64,000 bases of DNA from the NCBI GenBank assembly GCA_946544685.1, contig CAMNML010000001.1, positions 43,394 to 107,393 of the forward strand, written 5' to 3'. The notes under the pieces are model-generated. The model worked only from the letters and a program-made list of their open reading frames with translations, made no database searches and was not told the DNA's origin. The translations under genes were made by a program, and so were the position numbers. Of the stretch, positions 17,292-26,002 are shown piece by piece; the first letter of the stretch is position 1; every line of letters begins with the position of its first letter. Origin of the DNA: an uncultured Caryophanales bacterium. Lineage in GTDB: Bacteria; Bacillota_I; Bacilli_A; RF39; UBA660.

Positions 17292-18212
17292 ATGAATTAT
17301 GATTATAATTTTGGTAATGATTTTTACAAGTATGATGGCGATATAGGTGTTAAAAGTACTGTTTATAGTATTTTAGCTCCAGAACAGTCACAAGAAGATC
17401 AACCAGGTATGGAGTATTTAATGAATCCGCTTCCTATTTTTGATAATCCTAATTATAAGGGTAGTGGTAAGTTAAAGGATAAAGTTGCTATTGTTACTGG
17501 TGGTGATAGTGGGCTTGGTCGTGCTTGTTCAATTGCTTTTGTTAAGGAAGGGGCAAAAGTAGTTATTGTTTATTATGATGAAGACAAGGATGCATTTGAT
17601 ACTAAGGATTATATTGAGTCTTTAGGTGGAGAGTGCTATTTAATTCGAGGAGATATTACTGATCATGGTTTTTGTAAGTTTATTGTTGATGAGACTATGA
17701 ATAAGTATGGTAAGATTGATATTTTAGTTAATAATGCAGGGGTACAGTATCAACAGGATAGATTGGAAGATATTAGTGATGAACAATTAGATTGGACTTT
17801 TAAAGTTAATGTTTATGGTATGTTTTATTTAACTAAAGAGGCTTTGCCTTATATGAATAGTGGTGCTTCTATTATTAATTTATCTAGTGTTACTACTTTT
17901 TATGGTGATCCACAGTTAATTGATTATGTTAGTACTAAAGGAGCAATTGTTGGTTTTACTAGGGCTTTAGCGCGTAATTTGGCTTTAAAGAATATTCGTG
18001 TTAATGCGATTGCGCCTGGATTCTTTTGGACTCCATTACAACCTGCTTGTTGGGTAGCTGAAAAGATTCCATCTCTTGGAGCTGATAGTGCTATGGCTAG
18101 AGGTGCGATGCCTTATGAACTTGCTTCTACATTTGTATTTTTAGCGAGTGATGATTCTAGTTATATGACTGGTCAGGTAATTCATAATAATGGTGGTCAG
18201 GTAATGGGATAA
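17292..18212 (+). CDS. SDR family oxidoreductase (YdaD/YhxC general-stress type)
   Basis: 306 residues. After an N-terminal extension of about 60 residues (NPLPIFDNPNYKGSGKL, characteristic of the YdaD/YhxC/YhdF subgroup) comes a Rossmann domain: VTGGDSGLG for NAD(P) binding, NNAGVQ, the catalytic Ser in INLSSVTTF and the YVSTK Tyr-x3-Lys pair. The C-terminal YMTGQVIHNNGGQ closes the subunit. Such enzymes reduce or oxidise small carbonyl compounds; in Bacillus several are stress-induced. A clear GGGGG ribosome site precedes it, and a terminator isolates it as a single-gene unit. Confidence 0.88.
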   Translation: MNYDYNFGNDFYKYDGDIGVKSTVYSILAPEQSQEDQPGMEYLMNPLPIFDNPNYKGSGKLKDKVAIVTGGDSGLGRACSIAFVKEGAKVVIVYYDEDKDAFDTKDYIESLGGECYLIRGDITDHGFCKFIVDETMNKYGKIDILVNNAGVQYQQDRLEDISDEQLDWTFKVNVYGMFYLTKEALPYMNSGASIINLSSVTTFYGDPQLIDYVSTKGAIVGFTRALARNLALKNIRVNAIAPGFFWTPLQPACWVAEKIPSLGADSAMARGAMPYELASTFVFLASDDSSYMTGQVIHNNGGQVMG

Positions 18213-18213
18213 G

Positions 18214-18241
18214 ATATTTAGATTTTTCTAAATATTTTTTT
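18214..18241 (+). terminator. Terminator after the SDR gene
   Basis: ATATTTAGA pairs with TCTAAATAT around TTTT and is followed by Ts. Confidence 0.8.
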
Positions 18242-18285
18242 GTATATATGTTTTTAATTTGTTAAAAATAATATTGGTGAATCTT

Positions 18286-19644
18286 ATGATAAATAGCTAT
18301 TTTATTAGAAGTGTTAATGGTGAGGAAGTATTATATCTTAATTTTGATTTTAGTTATGAGTTTTCTAGTTTTGATTTTATGGCTAAGAGAGAAAAGATAC
18401 AAGAAATTGTTAGAAATTTTATTCGTGATAATAAGATTTCTTTTAAAGGAATGACTGTATTACTTGTTTCTGGCGGTGTACTTTTTGGTAGTGTTGTTTT
18501 AAATACTCCTAATTTTACTGGTAGTCCTATTAATTCTATTAAACCAATAGAAAGTAGTGTTACTAATGATGACTTTGTTACTCCTAATGCGAGTGTTACT
18601 TTATCTAATGGTGATTGTGTTGTTATTAATGATGTTAAAGATGAAAAAGAAGTTAAGAATGAAAAAGTTGAATCCAAGAATGAGAATGTTCAAGTTAAGG
18701 AAAATGTTGTTCCTAAAGAGGAGAAGGTTCAAGCTAAGGAGGTTAATACTCCTAAAGTAGAGGAGAAAAAACAGGTTAATGAAGTTAGTTCTCCTAAGGT
18801 AGAAGAAAAAACTGAGGTTAAAGAGGTAGCTACTAAGGAGGTTGTTGATAATAATATTTATGTTAGTGTTAGGAGAAATGGTTCAGTTGTTAAAATTGAG
18901 TTGGAGGAGTATGTTACTGGAGTAGTAGGAGCTGAAATGCCTGCTTCTTTTAATGTAGAGGCTTTAAAAGCTCAAGCTGTGATTGCTAGAACGTATGCTT
19001 TAAAGGCTAATAGTCGTGGTACTGTTTTAAGTGATAATGAATCTAGTCAAAGCTATAAGTCTAATGATCAATTAAAGTCTTTATGGGGGAGTAGTTATAA
19101 TACTTATTATAATAAAGTTAAAAGTGCGGTTGATAGTACTCGTGGTATGTATTTAACTTATAATGGTAGTTATATTGAGGCTGTATATCATTCTACTAGT
19201 AATGGTAGAACTGAAGATTCTAGTAATGTTTGGGGTAATTCTTTTCCATATTTGGTTAGTGTTGATAGCCCTTATGATAGTAGTAATCCTTCTTATTTGA
19301 AAACAGTTAGTTTTAGTTATTCTGATATTTCTAAGAAGTTGGGTGTTATTGTTACTAGTGATACTAATTTTATTATTAATGGTAAAACAGCAGGTGATAG
19401 AGTTTCTAGTATAAGTGTTGGTGAGGTAACATTTACAGGCGTTGATTTTAGAAGTAAATTGGGTTTAAGAAGTGCGGATTTTGATATTGAAAAGAATAAT
19501 GATGGTGTTTTAATTACTACTCGTGGATATGGACATGGTGTTGGAATGAGTCAGTATGGAGCGAATGGTATGGCTAAAGCAGGTAGTAGTTATCGTGATA
19601 TTTTATTTCATTATTATCCTGGTGTTAGTTTAAAATCATTGTAA
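18286..19644 (+). CDS. SpoIID/LytB-domain protein, membrane-anchored
   Basis: 452 residues from the ATG at 18286 (TTGGTGA upstream). Residues 1-50 are cytoplasmic, and a single membrane segment (about 51-70, MTVLLVSGGVLFGSVVL) follows. Then a flexible linker of about 75 residues is built of Val-Lys-Glu-rich near-repeats (about 110-190). The SpoIID domain spans about 200-450, with GAEMP carrying the catalytic Glu, ALKAQAVIARTYAL, and the closing GYGHGVGMSQYGANG motif. SpoIID proteins are lytic transglycosylases that cleave glycan strands lacking stem peptides; vegetative LytB relatives enhance amidases. A cell-wall remodelling role outside the membrane is likely. The domain alone does not show sporulation. 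Confidence 0.87.
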   Translation: MINSYFIRSVNGEEVLYLNFDFSYEFSSFDFMAKREKIQEIVRNFIRDNKISFKGMTVLLVSGGVLFGSVVLNTPNFTGSPINSIKPIESSVTNDDFVTPNASVTLSNGDCVVINDVKDEKEVKNEKVESKNENVQVKENVVPKEEKVQAKEVNTPKVEEKKQVNEVSSPKVEEKTEVKEVATKEVVDNNIYVSVRRNGSVVKIELEEYVTGVVGAEMPASFNVEALKAQAVIARTYALKANSRGTVLSDNESSQSYKSNDQLKSLWGSSYNTYYNKVKSAVDSTRGMYLTYNGSYIEAVYHSTSNGRTEDSSNVWGNSFPYLVSVDSPYDSSNPSYLKTVSFSYSDISKKLGVIVTSDTNFIINGKTAGDRVSSISVGEVTFTGVDFRSKLGLRSADFDIEKNNDGVLITTRGYGHGVGMSQYGANGMAKAGSSYRDILFHYYPGVSLKSL

Positions 19645-19675
19645 AAGTATATTTATTTTGGTATACTTTATTTAT
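19644..19675 (+). terminator. Weak hairpin, possible terminator or promoter overlap
   Basis: AAAGTATA and TATACTTT form an 8-bp stem, but the tail (ATTTATGG) is only weakly T-rich. TATACT in the right arm may instead be a -10 for the next gene. Confidence 0.4.
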
Positions 19676-19684
19676 GGTGATTCT

Positions 19685-21526
19685 ATGGGATATAAGGATT
19701 ATTTAATGCATTATGAATCTAATCCTAGTGTATTTAAAGATAGATATGTTAAGGAAGATATTATTAATAATTCTCAAAAGTACGAATTAACTTGGTTTTG
19801 TGGTGATAAAGATGTAACTTGTCAAATGATTTATGATTTATTAGACGATGATGGTATGGAAATCCTATTTAAAAGCAAAGATCGTCTGAGTAAAGTTAAT
19901 GGTATTATTGTTTGTGGCAAGAATATATCTTGTCTTTTTGATAATGAATTATTTTTAAAAATGTTTTTTTTACTTGATGACTATTATTATTATATTAGTG
20001 AGGCTGATTCATTAAAGTTTATTAAATATCTTGTTAGTGTGTATCCTGATAGTGTTGTTAAAGTTTTTAATAAATTAAATGATAAATCTCAATTGTATGT
20101 TATTGATAATATTGATTTGTCTTTATATTATAATCAAATATTAGATTCTAGCAAAAATAGTTCTTCTAAATATATTTTAGACAGAATTTCTTCTTTGAAT
20201 GGGTTTAATTATGATAAGTTATTATCTATTTTTGGTAGGGATATTCATATTCCAGAACATTTGTTAGATTCAAAATTTATAAAAAAAATATCAACTATTT
20301 ATAATGTTAGAAATTATAGAAGACTTATTTTTGAACTTTCACATAATAATGATGTTTATATGATTGAAGTTAAGAGAAGAGAATTTTATGATTATTTTTT
20401 AGCTAAATGTTCTGAAATATATGATTTGATTAAACAAGATATTTGTAATGGTGTTGATCCATTTTTAAGTATTGAAAATCATTTGAATTGTTTTGGTGGT
20501 AATGATTCTGTTTTAAGAACTATTTATACAACAACTGATAGTATTGATGTTCTATTTAAAAAGGCTCTTAATTATATAACTACAGATATTGTTATTGATT
20601 ATTTATTTCAAGATTTATCTTATAATGTTTTTATTGATATAAGGGAATTGATTGATTTTAGTTCTAAAGCGCATATATTGGATGAAAAATCATTACTGTT
20701 TTACTCTAAAGTTATATCTTTAGATCAAATGTCTATTAGTGAAAAGATTTCTTTTTTGAATGAGTACAAAAGTATTGATATTGTTTCAAAGTTTTATGAT
20801 GATTATTTGTGTGCTCGTAATAAGATGCTTGAGCTTATAAATGAGTCCATATTGAATTCAAGAAATATTTTAAAATTTGAAAATAAAGATTTATCAAATA
20901 AATATGGGGTTCCTATTTATGAATTAAATGGAGAGGAGTTTTATGTATTTGTCCGAAATGTTGGCAAATTACGTCCTGGTAGATTAAATTATTATGATTT
21001 GAATGTTTTATATGATGGAGTTTCTTATTCTATTGATGGTAGTGATAAACTTAATATGTATTGTGATCCTCACAGTTATTTTGCTGTTGCATATGATAGT
21101 GTTCCTAAAAATCAATTGATTCATGTGTTTGAAACTGATTCTTTTACTAATTATAGAAGAGACTCTAATAATGTTCCAATTGATGGTAATGGTACTGATA
21201 GGATTAATAGATTATTTGTACCTCGAGATTTAGTTAGTAAATCTTCTTTATATGACGAACTACTTGTTTCTCAACCTAATGGAAATAAGGACGAATTTAA
21301 TGAAGTTTTATCTTTACCTAAACCTTTTGCGATTTATTGCTATGATGAGGTAACTGATAGTGATGTAGTGAATGCTAAGGCAAATAATCTTGGGATAATT
21401 CTTGTTAGGACTAAAAAATATTCAATTGATAATAGTGGTAGAGTTGGTCTATTTTCTAAAGAGGATAGAGAGATAAAGTATTTTGATGGGTCTAGTAATG
21501 ATGATACTTGGAATAGAAAGTTATAA
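19685..21526 (+). CDS. Hypothetical protein, 613 residues
   Basis: The start is taken as the ATG at 19685, with GGTGA 4 bp upstream. It is a long soluble protein without signal peptide or membrane helix. The first 400 residues are helical and rich in Asp, Ser, Tyr and Leu (many YDDY and LFxK patterns), without a motif I know. The last 220 residues look globular and mixed: LRPGRLNYYDLNVLYDG, LFVPRDLVSKSSLYDELLV and GIILVRTKKYSI. The last segment could be a nuclease- or transferase-like core, but no catalytic set is evident. It is followed by a terminator and tRNA-Thr, so it is a single-gene unit. Function unknown. Confidence 0.8.
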   Translation: MGYKDYLMHYESNPSVFKDRYVKEDIINNSQKYELTWFCGDKDVTCQMIYDLLDDDGMEILFKSKDRLSKVNGIIVCGKNISCLFDNELFLKMFFLLDDYYYYISEADSLKFIKYLVSVYPDSVVKVFNKLNDKSQLYVIDNIDLSLYYNQILDSSKNSSSKYILDRISSLNGFNYDKLLSIFGRDIHIPEHLLDSKFIKKISTIYNVRNYRRLIFELSHNNDVYMIEVKRREFYDYFLAKCSEIYDLIKQDICNGVDPFLSIENHLNCFGGNDSVLRTIYTTTDSIDVLFKKALNYITTDIVIDYLFQDLSYNVFIDIRELIDFSSKAHILDEKSLLFYSKVISLDQMSISEKISFLNEYKSIDIVSKFYDDYLCARNKMLELINESILNSRNILKFENKDLSNKYGVPIYELNGEEFYVFVRNVGKLRPGRLNYYDLNVLYDGVSYSIDGSDKLNMYCDPHSYFAVAYDSVPKNQLIHVFETDSFTNYRRDSNNVPIDGNGTDRINRLFVPRDLVSKSSLYDELLVSQPNGNKDEFNEVLSLPKPFAIYCYDEVTDSDVVNAKANNLGIILVRTKKYSIDNSGRVGLFSKEDREIKYFDGSSNDDTWNRKL

Positions 21527-21533
21527 TTTTTTT

Positions 21534-21564
21534 AGAAATAATATTTTTTATTATTTCTTTTTTT
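21534..21564 (+). terminator. Terminator after the 613-residue gene
   Basis: AGAAATAATA (21534-21543) and TATTATTTCT (21549-21558) form a 10-bp stem followed by seven Ts. Confidence 0.85.
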
Positions 21565-21566
21565 GT

Positions 21567-21572
21567 TATAAT
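21567..21572 (+). promoter_or_regulatory. -10 element of tRNA-Thr
   Basis: TATAAT lies 10 bp upstream of the mature tRNA 5' end and directly after a terminator. Confidence 0.6.
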
Positions 21573-21582
21573 TTATATAGTT

Positions 21583-21658
21583 GCTGGAGTAGCTCAGTAG
21601 GTAGAGCAATTCACTCGTAATGAATAGGTCGCAGGTTCGATTCCTGTCTTCAGCACCA
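21583..21658 (+). tRNA. tRNA-Thr (anticodon CGT)
   Basis: A 76-nt cloverleaf with encoded CCA. Acceptor GCTGGAG pairs with CTTCAGC (one G-U), the D arm is AGCTCAGTAGGTAGAGC, the anticodon stem is ATTCA/TGAAT with loop CTCGTAA, and the T arm is CAGGTTCGATTCCTG. It lies 18 bp before the peptidase gene and may share its transcript. Confidence 0.96.
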
Positions 21659-21676
21659 TTTATATTGGAGGAATTT

Positions 21677-22987
21677 ATGAAAAGTATTACATTAGACAAT
21701 ATAAAGAAGTTTGATGAAAATTATAGAAGCGATTCTAATAATAAAATAATTGAGAACGCTATTAAGAATGTTGGAATTAACGATTTTTGCTTAAATGGTG
21801 ATGTTGTAAATAGTTCTTATAATGTTTTTAATATTGAACTTCCTAAATCAAAAATATATGATCAGGATGATTCTTTTAGATGTTGGGCTCATGCCGGTAT
21901 TAATTTGATTAAAGATAATATTGCTGAAAACTTAAATGTTGATCCTAATGAGTATGCATTGTCTATTAATTATATAGCTTTTTTAGATAAATTGGAAAAA
22001 AGTAATTATATTTATAATTTAGTTATTGAAAATGATAATTTTGATTTGGAAAAGGAAATTAAAAATTTATATTTGTCTGAATCTATTTATGAAGGTGGGT
22101 ATTTTTCTTTCTTTAGATCAATTATTAATAAATATGGTATTGTTCCTGAAGAGATTATGCCTGATGTTAAGTCTAGTAAAAAATCTAGTCAACTTACTAA
22201 AATAATAAGTGAGAAAGTTAAAAAAGATGTTTTTAAATTATTGAAAGCAAGAGAATCTGGTGATGATTTATATTCTTTAAAACAAAAAATGTTAGATGAA
22301 AATTATAGTATTTTATCTAAATGTTTAGGTGAATTACCAATTAAGTTTGATTATGAGTATAAGAATAAAGATGGAGAATGTGTTAAATTAACTGGTATTA
22401 CTCCTAATGAGTTTAAGGATAAATATATGACGATTGATTTAAATGATTTTGTTGAAATATGTAATGTTCCTATGTATAACAAAGAATATAATAAATTGTA
22501 TAAGAAAAGATATACTCAAAATGTTTATGGTGATTCTGATTTTGTATTTTTAAATATGCCTGTAGATGTTTTGAAGAATCTTGCTGTTTTACAACTTAAG
22601 GATAAAACTCCAGTTTGTTTTGGGTGTTGTATGAAAAAAATGAGAGATTACGAAATAGGCATAATGGATTCGAATTTATATAATTACAAAGATGTTTTCG
22701 GATATGAACCATTAACAAAAGAAGAAGGATTTACTTTATATGATATTGATTTTGGACATTTTATGCTTATTACTGGTGTTCATATAGAAGATGAGAAAAC
22801 TATTAGATGGAAAGTTGAAGATAGCTATGGTAGTTCTGTACATAAGAATGGATATTATGTTATGAATGATAATTTCTTTGATGAGTTTGGATGTGAAGTG
22901 GTAATTAATAAGAAGTATTTATCTAAAGAGCAACTTAAATTATTTGAGCAAGATCCTATATTGTTTGATATGATTGAACCTATGTAG
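21677..22987 (+). CDS. C1B (PepC/bleomycin hydrolase-like) aminopeptidase
   Basis: 436 residues, close to the usual PepC length, starting at the ATG at 21677 behind GGAGG; a frame extending upstream runs through the tRNA and is an artefact. QDDSFRCWAHAG carries the oxyanion Gln six residues before the catalytic Cys. DFGHFMLITGVH carries the catalytic His and VEDSYG is the third triad element. PepC and bleomycin hydrolase have Asn at that last position (VENSWG-type), whereas this protein has Asp. Family role: cytoplasmic hexameric aminopeptidase trimming N-terminal residues. The Asn-to-Asp change may alter activity. No signal peptide is present, as expected. Confidence 0.88.
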   Translation: MKSITLDNIKKFDENYRSDSNNKIIENAIKNVGINDFCLNGDVVNSSYNVFNIELPKSKIYDQDDSFRCWAHAGINLIKDNIAENLNVDPNEYALSINYIAFLDKLEKSNYIYNLVIENDNFDLEKEIKNLYLSESIYEGGYFSFFRSIINKYGIVPEEIMPDVKSSKKSSQLTKIISEKVKKDVFKLLKARESGDDLYSLKQKMLDENYSILSKCLGELPIKFDYEYKNKDGECVKLTGITPNEFKDKYMTIDLNDFVEICNVPMYNKEYNKLYKKRYTQNVYGDSDFVFLNMPVDVLKNLAVLQLKDKTPVCFGCCMKKMRDYEIGIMDSNLYNYKDVFGYEPLTKEEGFTLYDIDFGHFMLITGVHIEDEKTIRWKVEDSYGSSVHKNGYYVMNDNFFDEFGCEVVINKKYLSKEQLKLFEQDPILFDMIEPM

Positions 22988-23016
22988 TTATTTGTTGTAT
23001 TTTTAATGGTGGTAAT

Positions 23017-23796
23017 ATGGTAATTGATTCACATATGCATATTAATAGTGCTGTTTTAGATAATTTACAAGATTATATAGATGATATTAATTGTAATCCT
23101 AATATTGAAAGTGTGATTAATGTTGGTTTAGATATTTCTACATCTGAAGAGACTATTGAAATATCTAAAGTGAATTCAAAATTTTATTCTACTGTTGGAA
23201 TTCATCCTTTATTCACACCAGATTTATTGGATGATGTGGATATTGAGAAATATATAAGTTTTTTATTTGAACTTTCTAATAATGATAAGGTAGTGGCAAT
23301 CGGTGAGATTGGTCTTGATACTCATAAAGATAATTCTCTCATACAGGAGTTATATTTTATTAGGCAAATAAGGCTTGCGAATGAATTAAGATTACCTGTA
23401 ATTATTCATTCAAGTAATTCTAATAAACGTATTATAGAAATATTTGAGACTGTCGTTAGACCCTTATATGGATGTGTTTTTCATTGCTTTCAACCTGATA
23501 TGGACGATTTAAAATATTTGGTAAGTAGAGGTTATTATATTTCATTTGCCGGTAGAATTACTTATAAGACTGCTAAAAAATCTATTGAGATTGCTAAAAT
23601 AGTTCCTAATGATTTGTTTTTGGTTGAAACAGATAGTCCATATATTTCACCAGAACCTGTTAGAAATGAAATTAATAAATCTAGAAATATAGAATATATA
23701 ATACGCAAATTAGCTATGGTTAAGGGTATGAGTTATGAAGAAATAGAATGTATTACTAGCGAAAACACTAAAAGGTTATTTAAAAAAATGAAATAA
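23017..23796 (+). CDS. TatD family metal-dependent hydrolase
   Basis: 259 residues. Metal-site motifs appear in family order: DSHMHIN (usually DSHxHL), EIGLDTH, IHSSNS, FHCFQ and VETDSPY. TatD proteins are metal-dependent DNases (3' to 5' exonuclease) in the amidohydrolase superfamily and act in the cytoplasm. The second motif, GEIGLDTHKDNS, departs from the common GExGLDYY but keeps the Glu ligand. It lies 29 bp after the peptidase gene with a GGTGG ribosome site. Confidence 0.9.
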   Translation: MVIDSHMHINSAVLDNLQDYIDDINCNPNIESVINVGLDISTSEETIEISKVNSKFYSTVGIHPLFTPDLLDDVDIEKYISFLFELSNNDKVVAIGEIGLDTHKDNSLIQELYFIRQIRLANELRLPVIIHSSNSNKRIIEIFETVVRPLYGCVFHCFQPDMDDLKYLVSRGYYISFAGRITYKTAKKSIEIAKIVPNDLFLVETDSPYISPEPVRNEINKSRNIEYIIRKLAMVKGMSYEEIECITSENTKRLFKKMK

Positions 23797-23815
23797 TATT
23801 ATCAAGGAGGAATTT

Positions 23816-24208
23816 ATGAAAGAGGTACAAGATTTTTTAAAAGAGTGTGGAGTTTATTATTTAGCTACAGTTGAAGGTGATCAACCAAGGGTTAGACCTT
23901 TTGGAACTGCTGAGATTTTTGATGAACATTTATATATTCAAACAGGAAAGAAGAAAGATGTTTTTAAACAAATTAGTGAGAATAATAATGTTGAGATTTG
24001 TGCATTTAAGGATGGTAGATGGATAAGAGTTACAGGTAAATTAGTTTTAGATGATAGAGTAGAGGCTAAGAAGTATATGCTTGATATGAATCCTGATTTA
24101 AGAGGAATGTATAACGAGTTAGATGATAATACAGCTGCTCTTTATTTTGAATCTGGTCAAGCTATAATTTCATCTTTTATTGATGCACCTAAAGTTATTA
24201 ATTTTTAA
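23816..24208 (+). CDS. Pyridoxamine 5'-phosphate oxidase-fold (FMN-binding split barrel) protein
   Basis: 130 residues. YYLATVEGDQPRVRPFGTAEIFDEHLYIQ followed by GKKKDVFKQI and VEICAFKDGRWIRVTGKL gives the split-barrel pattern with the RPF strand that contacts flavin. Family members of this short size are usually FMN- or F420-dependent reductases, or heme-utilisation-like proteins, of unknown substrate. Strong AAGGAGG ribosome site. It follows TatD by 19 bp and is probably the end of that operon. Confidence 0.85.
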   Translation: MKEVQDFLKECGVYYLATVEGDQPRVRPFGTAEIFDEHLYIQTGKKKDVFKQISENNNVEICAFKDGRWIRVTGKLVLDDRVEAKKYMLDMNPDLRGMYNELDDNTAALYFESGQAIISSFIDAPKVINF

Positions 24209-24225
24209 AAAATATTTAAATAAAC

Positions 24226-24255
24226 TTGACGTTAAATATATTATTTTGTTATAAT
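24226..24255 (+). promoter_or_regulatory. sigma-A promoter of the ORF6N leader
   Basis: TTGACG (24226-24231), 18-bp spacer, TATAAT (24250-24255). Confidence 0.75.
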
Positions 24256-24261
24256 TTGTTT

Positions 24262-24385
24262 GTATTAATGCTTACCGATAATTAATATGACAATTTGGCC
24301 CTTTAGGGTTCTCTTTTTAGGGTAGGATAAAAAGATTGCATGCATGCGGGATACTTATTTTAGGATAAGTGTCTTTTTTTTTGTT
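24262..24385 (+). ncRNA. Candidate structured leader with intrinsic terminator before ORF6N gene 1
   Basis: About 120 nt of untranslated leader. It contains the self-complementary CCCTTTAGGG (24299-24308), a second AGGGTAGG block, and TGCATGCATGC (24338-24347) next to a terminator GATACTTA/TAAGTGTC (24350-24370) with nine or more Ts. Upstream GG/CC-rich blocks could form alternative stems with the terminator flank. The layout is that of a transcription attenuator. I do not recognise the family; it shares no motif with the two leaders at 14527 and 26003. Confidence 0.55.
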
Positions 24386-24405
24386 TTGTACGAGGGAGGA
24401 ATAAT

Positions 24406-25287
24406 ATGAATGAAATAGTAGAAAAAGAAAATAATGTTGAGGACATGATTTATGAGATTAGGGGTAAACAAGTTATGTTGGATTCTGATTTGGCTAAATT
24501 GTATGAGTGTTCAAATGGAACAAAAACTATTAATTTAGCTGTAAAAAGACATATAAATAGGTTCCCTGAGAGATTTATGTTCCAATTAACGGAAGAGGAA
24601 AGCGAAAATATTAGGTTTCAAATTGAAACCAAAAAAAGTGGGTTGATTGAAACTCGCGGCGGTAAATATAATAATCCATTTGTTTTTACAGAACAAGGTG
24701 TAGCGATGCTTGCGACTGTTCTTAGAACAAAGGTTGCTGAGGAAATAAGCATTAGAATAATGGATGCTTTTGTCGCTATGAAAAAGTATATTTCAAAAGA
24801 TTTGATAGTGAATGATACTGTATTGGTTAATCATGAGAAAAGAATATTAAAACTAGAAGAATCATTAGATAAACTATCTGAAAAACAAAGTTTAAATTCA
24901 ATAATTTATGAGGGACAAATATATGATGCTTATTCTGTTCTTATAGATATATTAAATGAATCAAAGGATAGTATTATTATAATTGATAATTACGCTAATA
25001 AAGAATTATTTGATATATTAAGGGATTATGATAAAAATATAATTGTTATATCTAAAAATTTAAGTGAAATTTTAATAAAAAAATATAGTAATCAATATTC
25101 TAATATAAGATTTATTAATAATAATGATTTTCATGGTAGATATATTATTTTAGATAATAAAATTGTATATAGCAGTGGTATGTCGTTTAAAGATATTGGT
25201 AAAAAATATACTTTTATTCATAAAGTTGTTGAACAATTCTTTGTTGACGATTTGATTGGAAGAGTTGTTGAAATAGTATCAAATTGA
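24406..25287 (+). CDS. ORF6N-domain DNA-binding protein with PLD-like C-terminal domain, copy 1
   Basis: 293 residues. Residues 10-130 form an ORF6N domain: IRGKQVMLDSDLAKLYE, NRFPERFMFQLTEEE and FVFTEQGVAMLATVL, a module common in phage antirepressors and accessory loci. A short coiled linker follows (about 145-165). Residues about 170-293 carry SIIIIDNYANKELFDIL and FHGRYIILDNKIVYSSGMSFKDIGKK, resembling a single phospholipase D/HKD-type half site (HxRxxxxD instead of HxKxxxxD). It may bind and cut or modify nucleic acid; this is inferred. A paralogue lies at 28627. It sits behind its own leader with terminator and is flanked by unrelated housekeeping genes, which suggests an acquired unit. 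Confidence 0.82.
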   Translation: MNEIVEKENNVEDMIYEIRGKQVMLDSDLAKLYECSNGTKTINLAVKRHINRFPERFMFQLTEEESENIRFQIETKKSGLIETRGGKYNNPFVFTEQGVAMLATVLRTKVAEEISIRIMDAFVAMKKYISKDLIVNDTVLVNHEKRILKLEESLDKLSEKQSLNSIIYEGQIYDAYSVLIDILNESKDSIIIIDNYANKELFDILRDYDKNIIVISKNLSEILIKKYSNQYSNIRFINNNDFHGRYIILDNKIVYSSGMSFKDIGKKYTFIHKVVEQFFVDDLIGRVVEIVSN

Positions 25288-25362
25288 AATGTTATTGAAA
25301 GTTAAAAAGTATAATAATTCACTTTTTTCTTTTAAAATGTTATACTTATATATGGTGATGGT

Positions 25363-25971
25363 ATGGAGAAGAAAACTCATGTTGCTTGTGCGAATATGAT
25401 TGCGATAGGTTTAATGAGACCCGATAATATATCTAGTTTACTTATTACTTGTGGGTTTGCTAGTTTAGGTGGATTATTACCTGATGTTGATCTTAAGGAT
25501 TCTACAACTGATAAGTTATTTGATAGATTAATGACTTCTCTTATTACTATAATTGTTATGTATTTTTTAATTAAGTATTTTTTAGATATAGATTTATATG
25601 ATGAAGTTAAGAAAATCGATATTGTTTTTAATTATGTTATTAGTATTTGTTTACTTGTTGTTGTTGGCTATTTAGGTAGTAAGACCAGTCATAGATCTTT
25701 TACTCATTCTATTTTAGGATGCTTTGTTTATGCTTTTATTTTATCTTATGGATTTGATAATAATGTTTTAATTCCTTTTTTATGTGGATTCATAAGTCAT
25801 ATTATTTTAGATTTATTTAATAAGAAAGGTGTTGCGTTGTTTTATCCTTGTAAATATAGATTTTGTTTTAATTTATGTGAGTCTAATGGTAAAACTAATA
25901 AGTTATTATTTATTATATTTTCTTTTATGGTTATTTTACTTCTTGTATTAATAGGTATGGGTATAATTTGA
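25363..25971 (+). CDS. YdjM-like (DUF457) membrane-bound metal-dependent hydrolase
   Basis: 202 residues. THVACANMIAIG at the N-terminus, GGLLPDVDLKDS, SHRSFTHSILG and HIILDLFNKKGVALFYP provide the scattered His/Asp pattern of the YdjM family. There are about five hydrophobic segments. In E. coli YdjM is LexA-regulated, but no SOS box was seen here. The biochemical role is unresolved; it is probably an integral membrane metallohydrolase acting on a lipid. A TATACT (25340s) may be its -10. The next transcript starts right after its stop. Confidence 0.8.
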   Translation: MEKKTHVACANMIAIGLMRPDNISSLLITCGFASLGGLLPDVDLKDSTTDKLFDRLMTSLITIIVMYFLIKYFLDIDLYDEVKKIDIVFNYVISICLLVVVGYLGSKTSHRSFTHSILGCFVYAFILSYGFDNNVLIPFLCGFISHIILDLFNKKGVALFYPCKYRFCFNLCESNGKTNKLLFIIFSFMVILLLVLIGMGII

Positions 25972-25995
25972 CAAATTTAATTATTTGTGTATAAT
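25968..25995 (+). promoter_or_regulatory. sigma-A promoter of the second repeated leader RNA
   Basis: TTGACA (25968-25973), 16-bp spacer, TATAAT (25990-25995). It overlaps the end of the YdjM-like gene. The start would be near 26002, just before GTGAGG, as for copy 1. Confidence 0.85.
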
Positions 25996-26002
25996 ATTTG
26001 TT

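Noticed and set aside
21620..21676. In-frame upstream extension of the PepC-like gene
   Set aside because: It reads through the tRNA-Thr gene; the ATG at 21677 has its own GGAGG.
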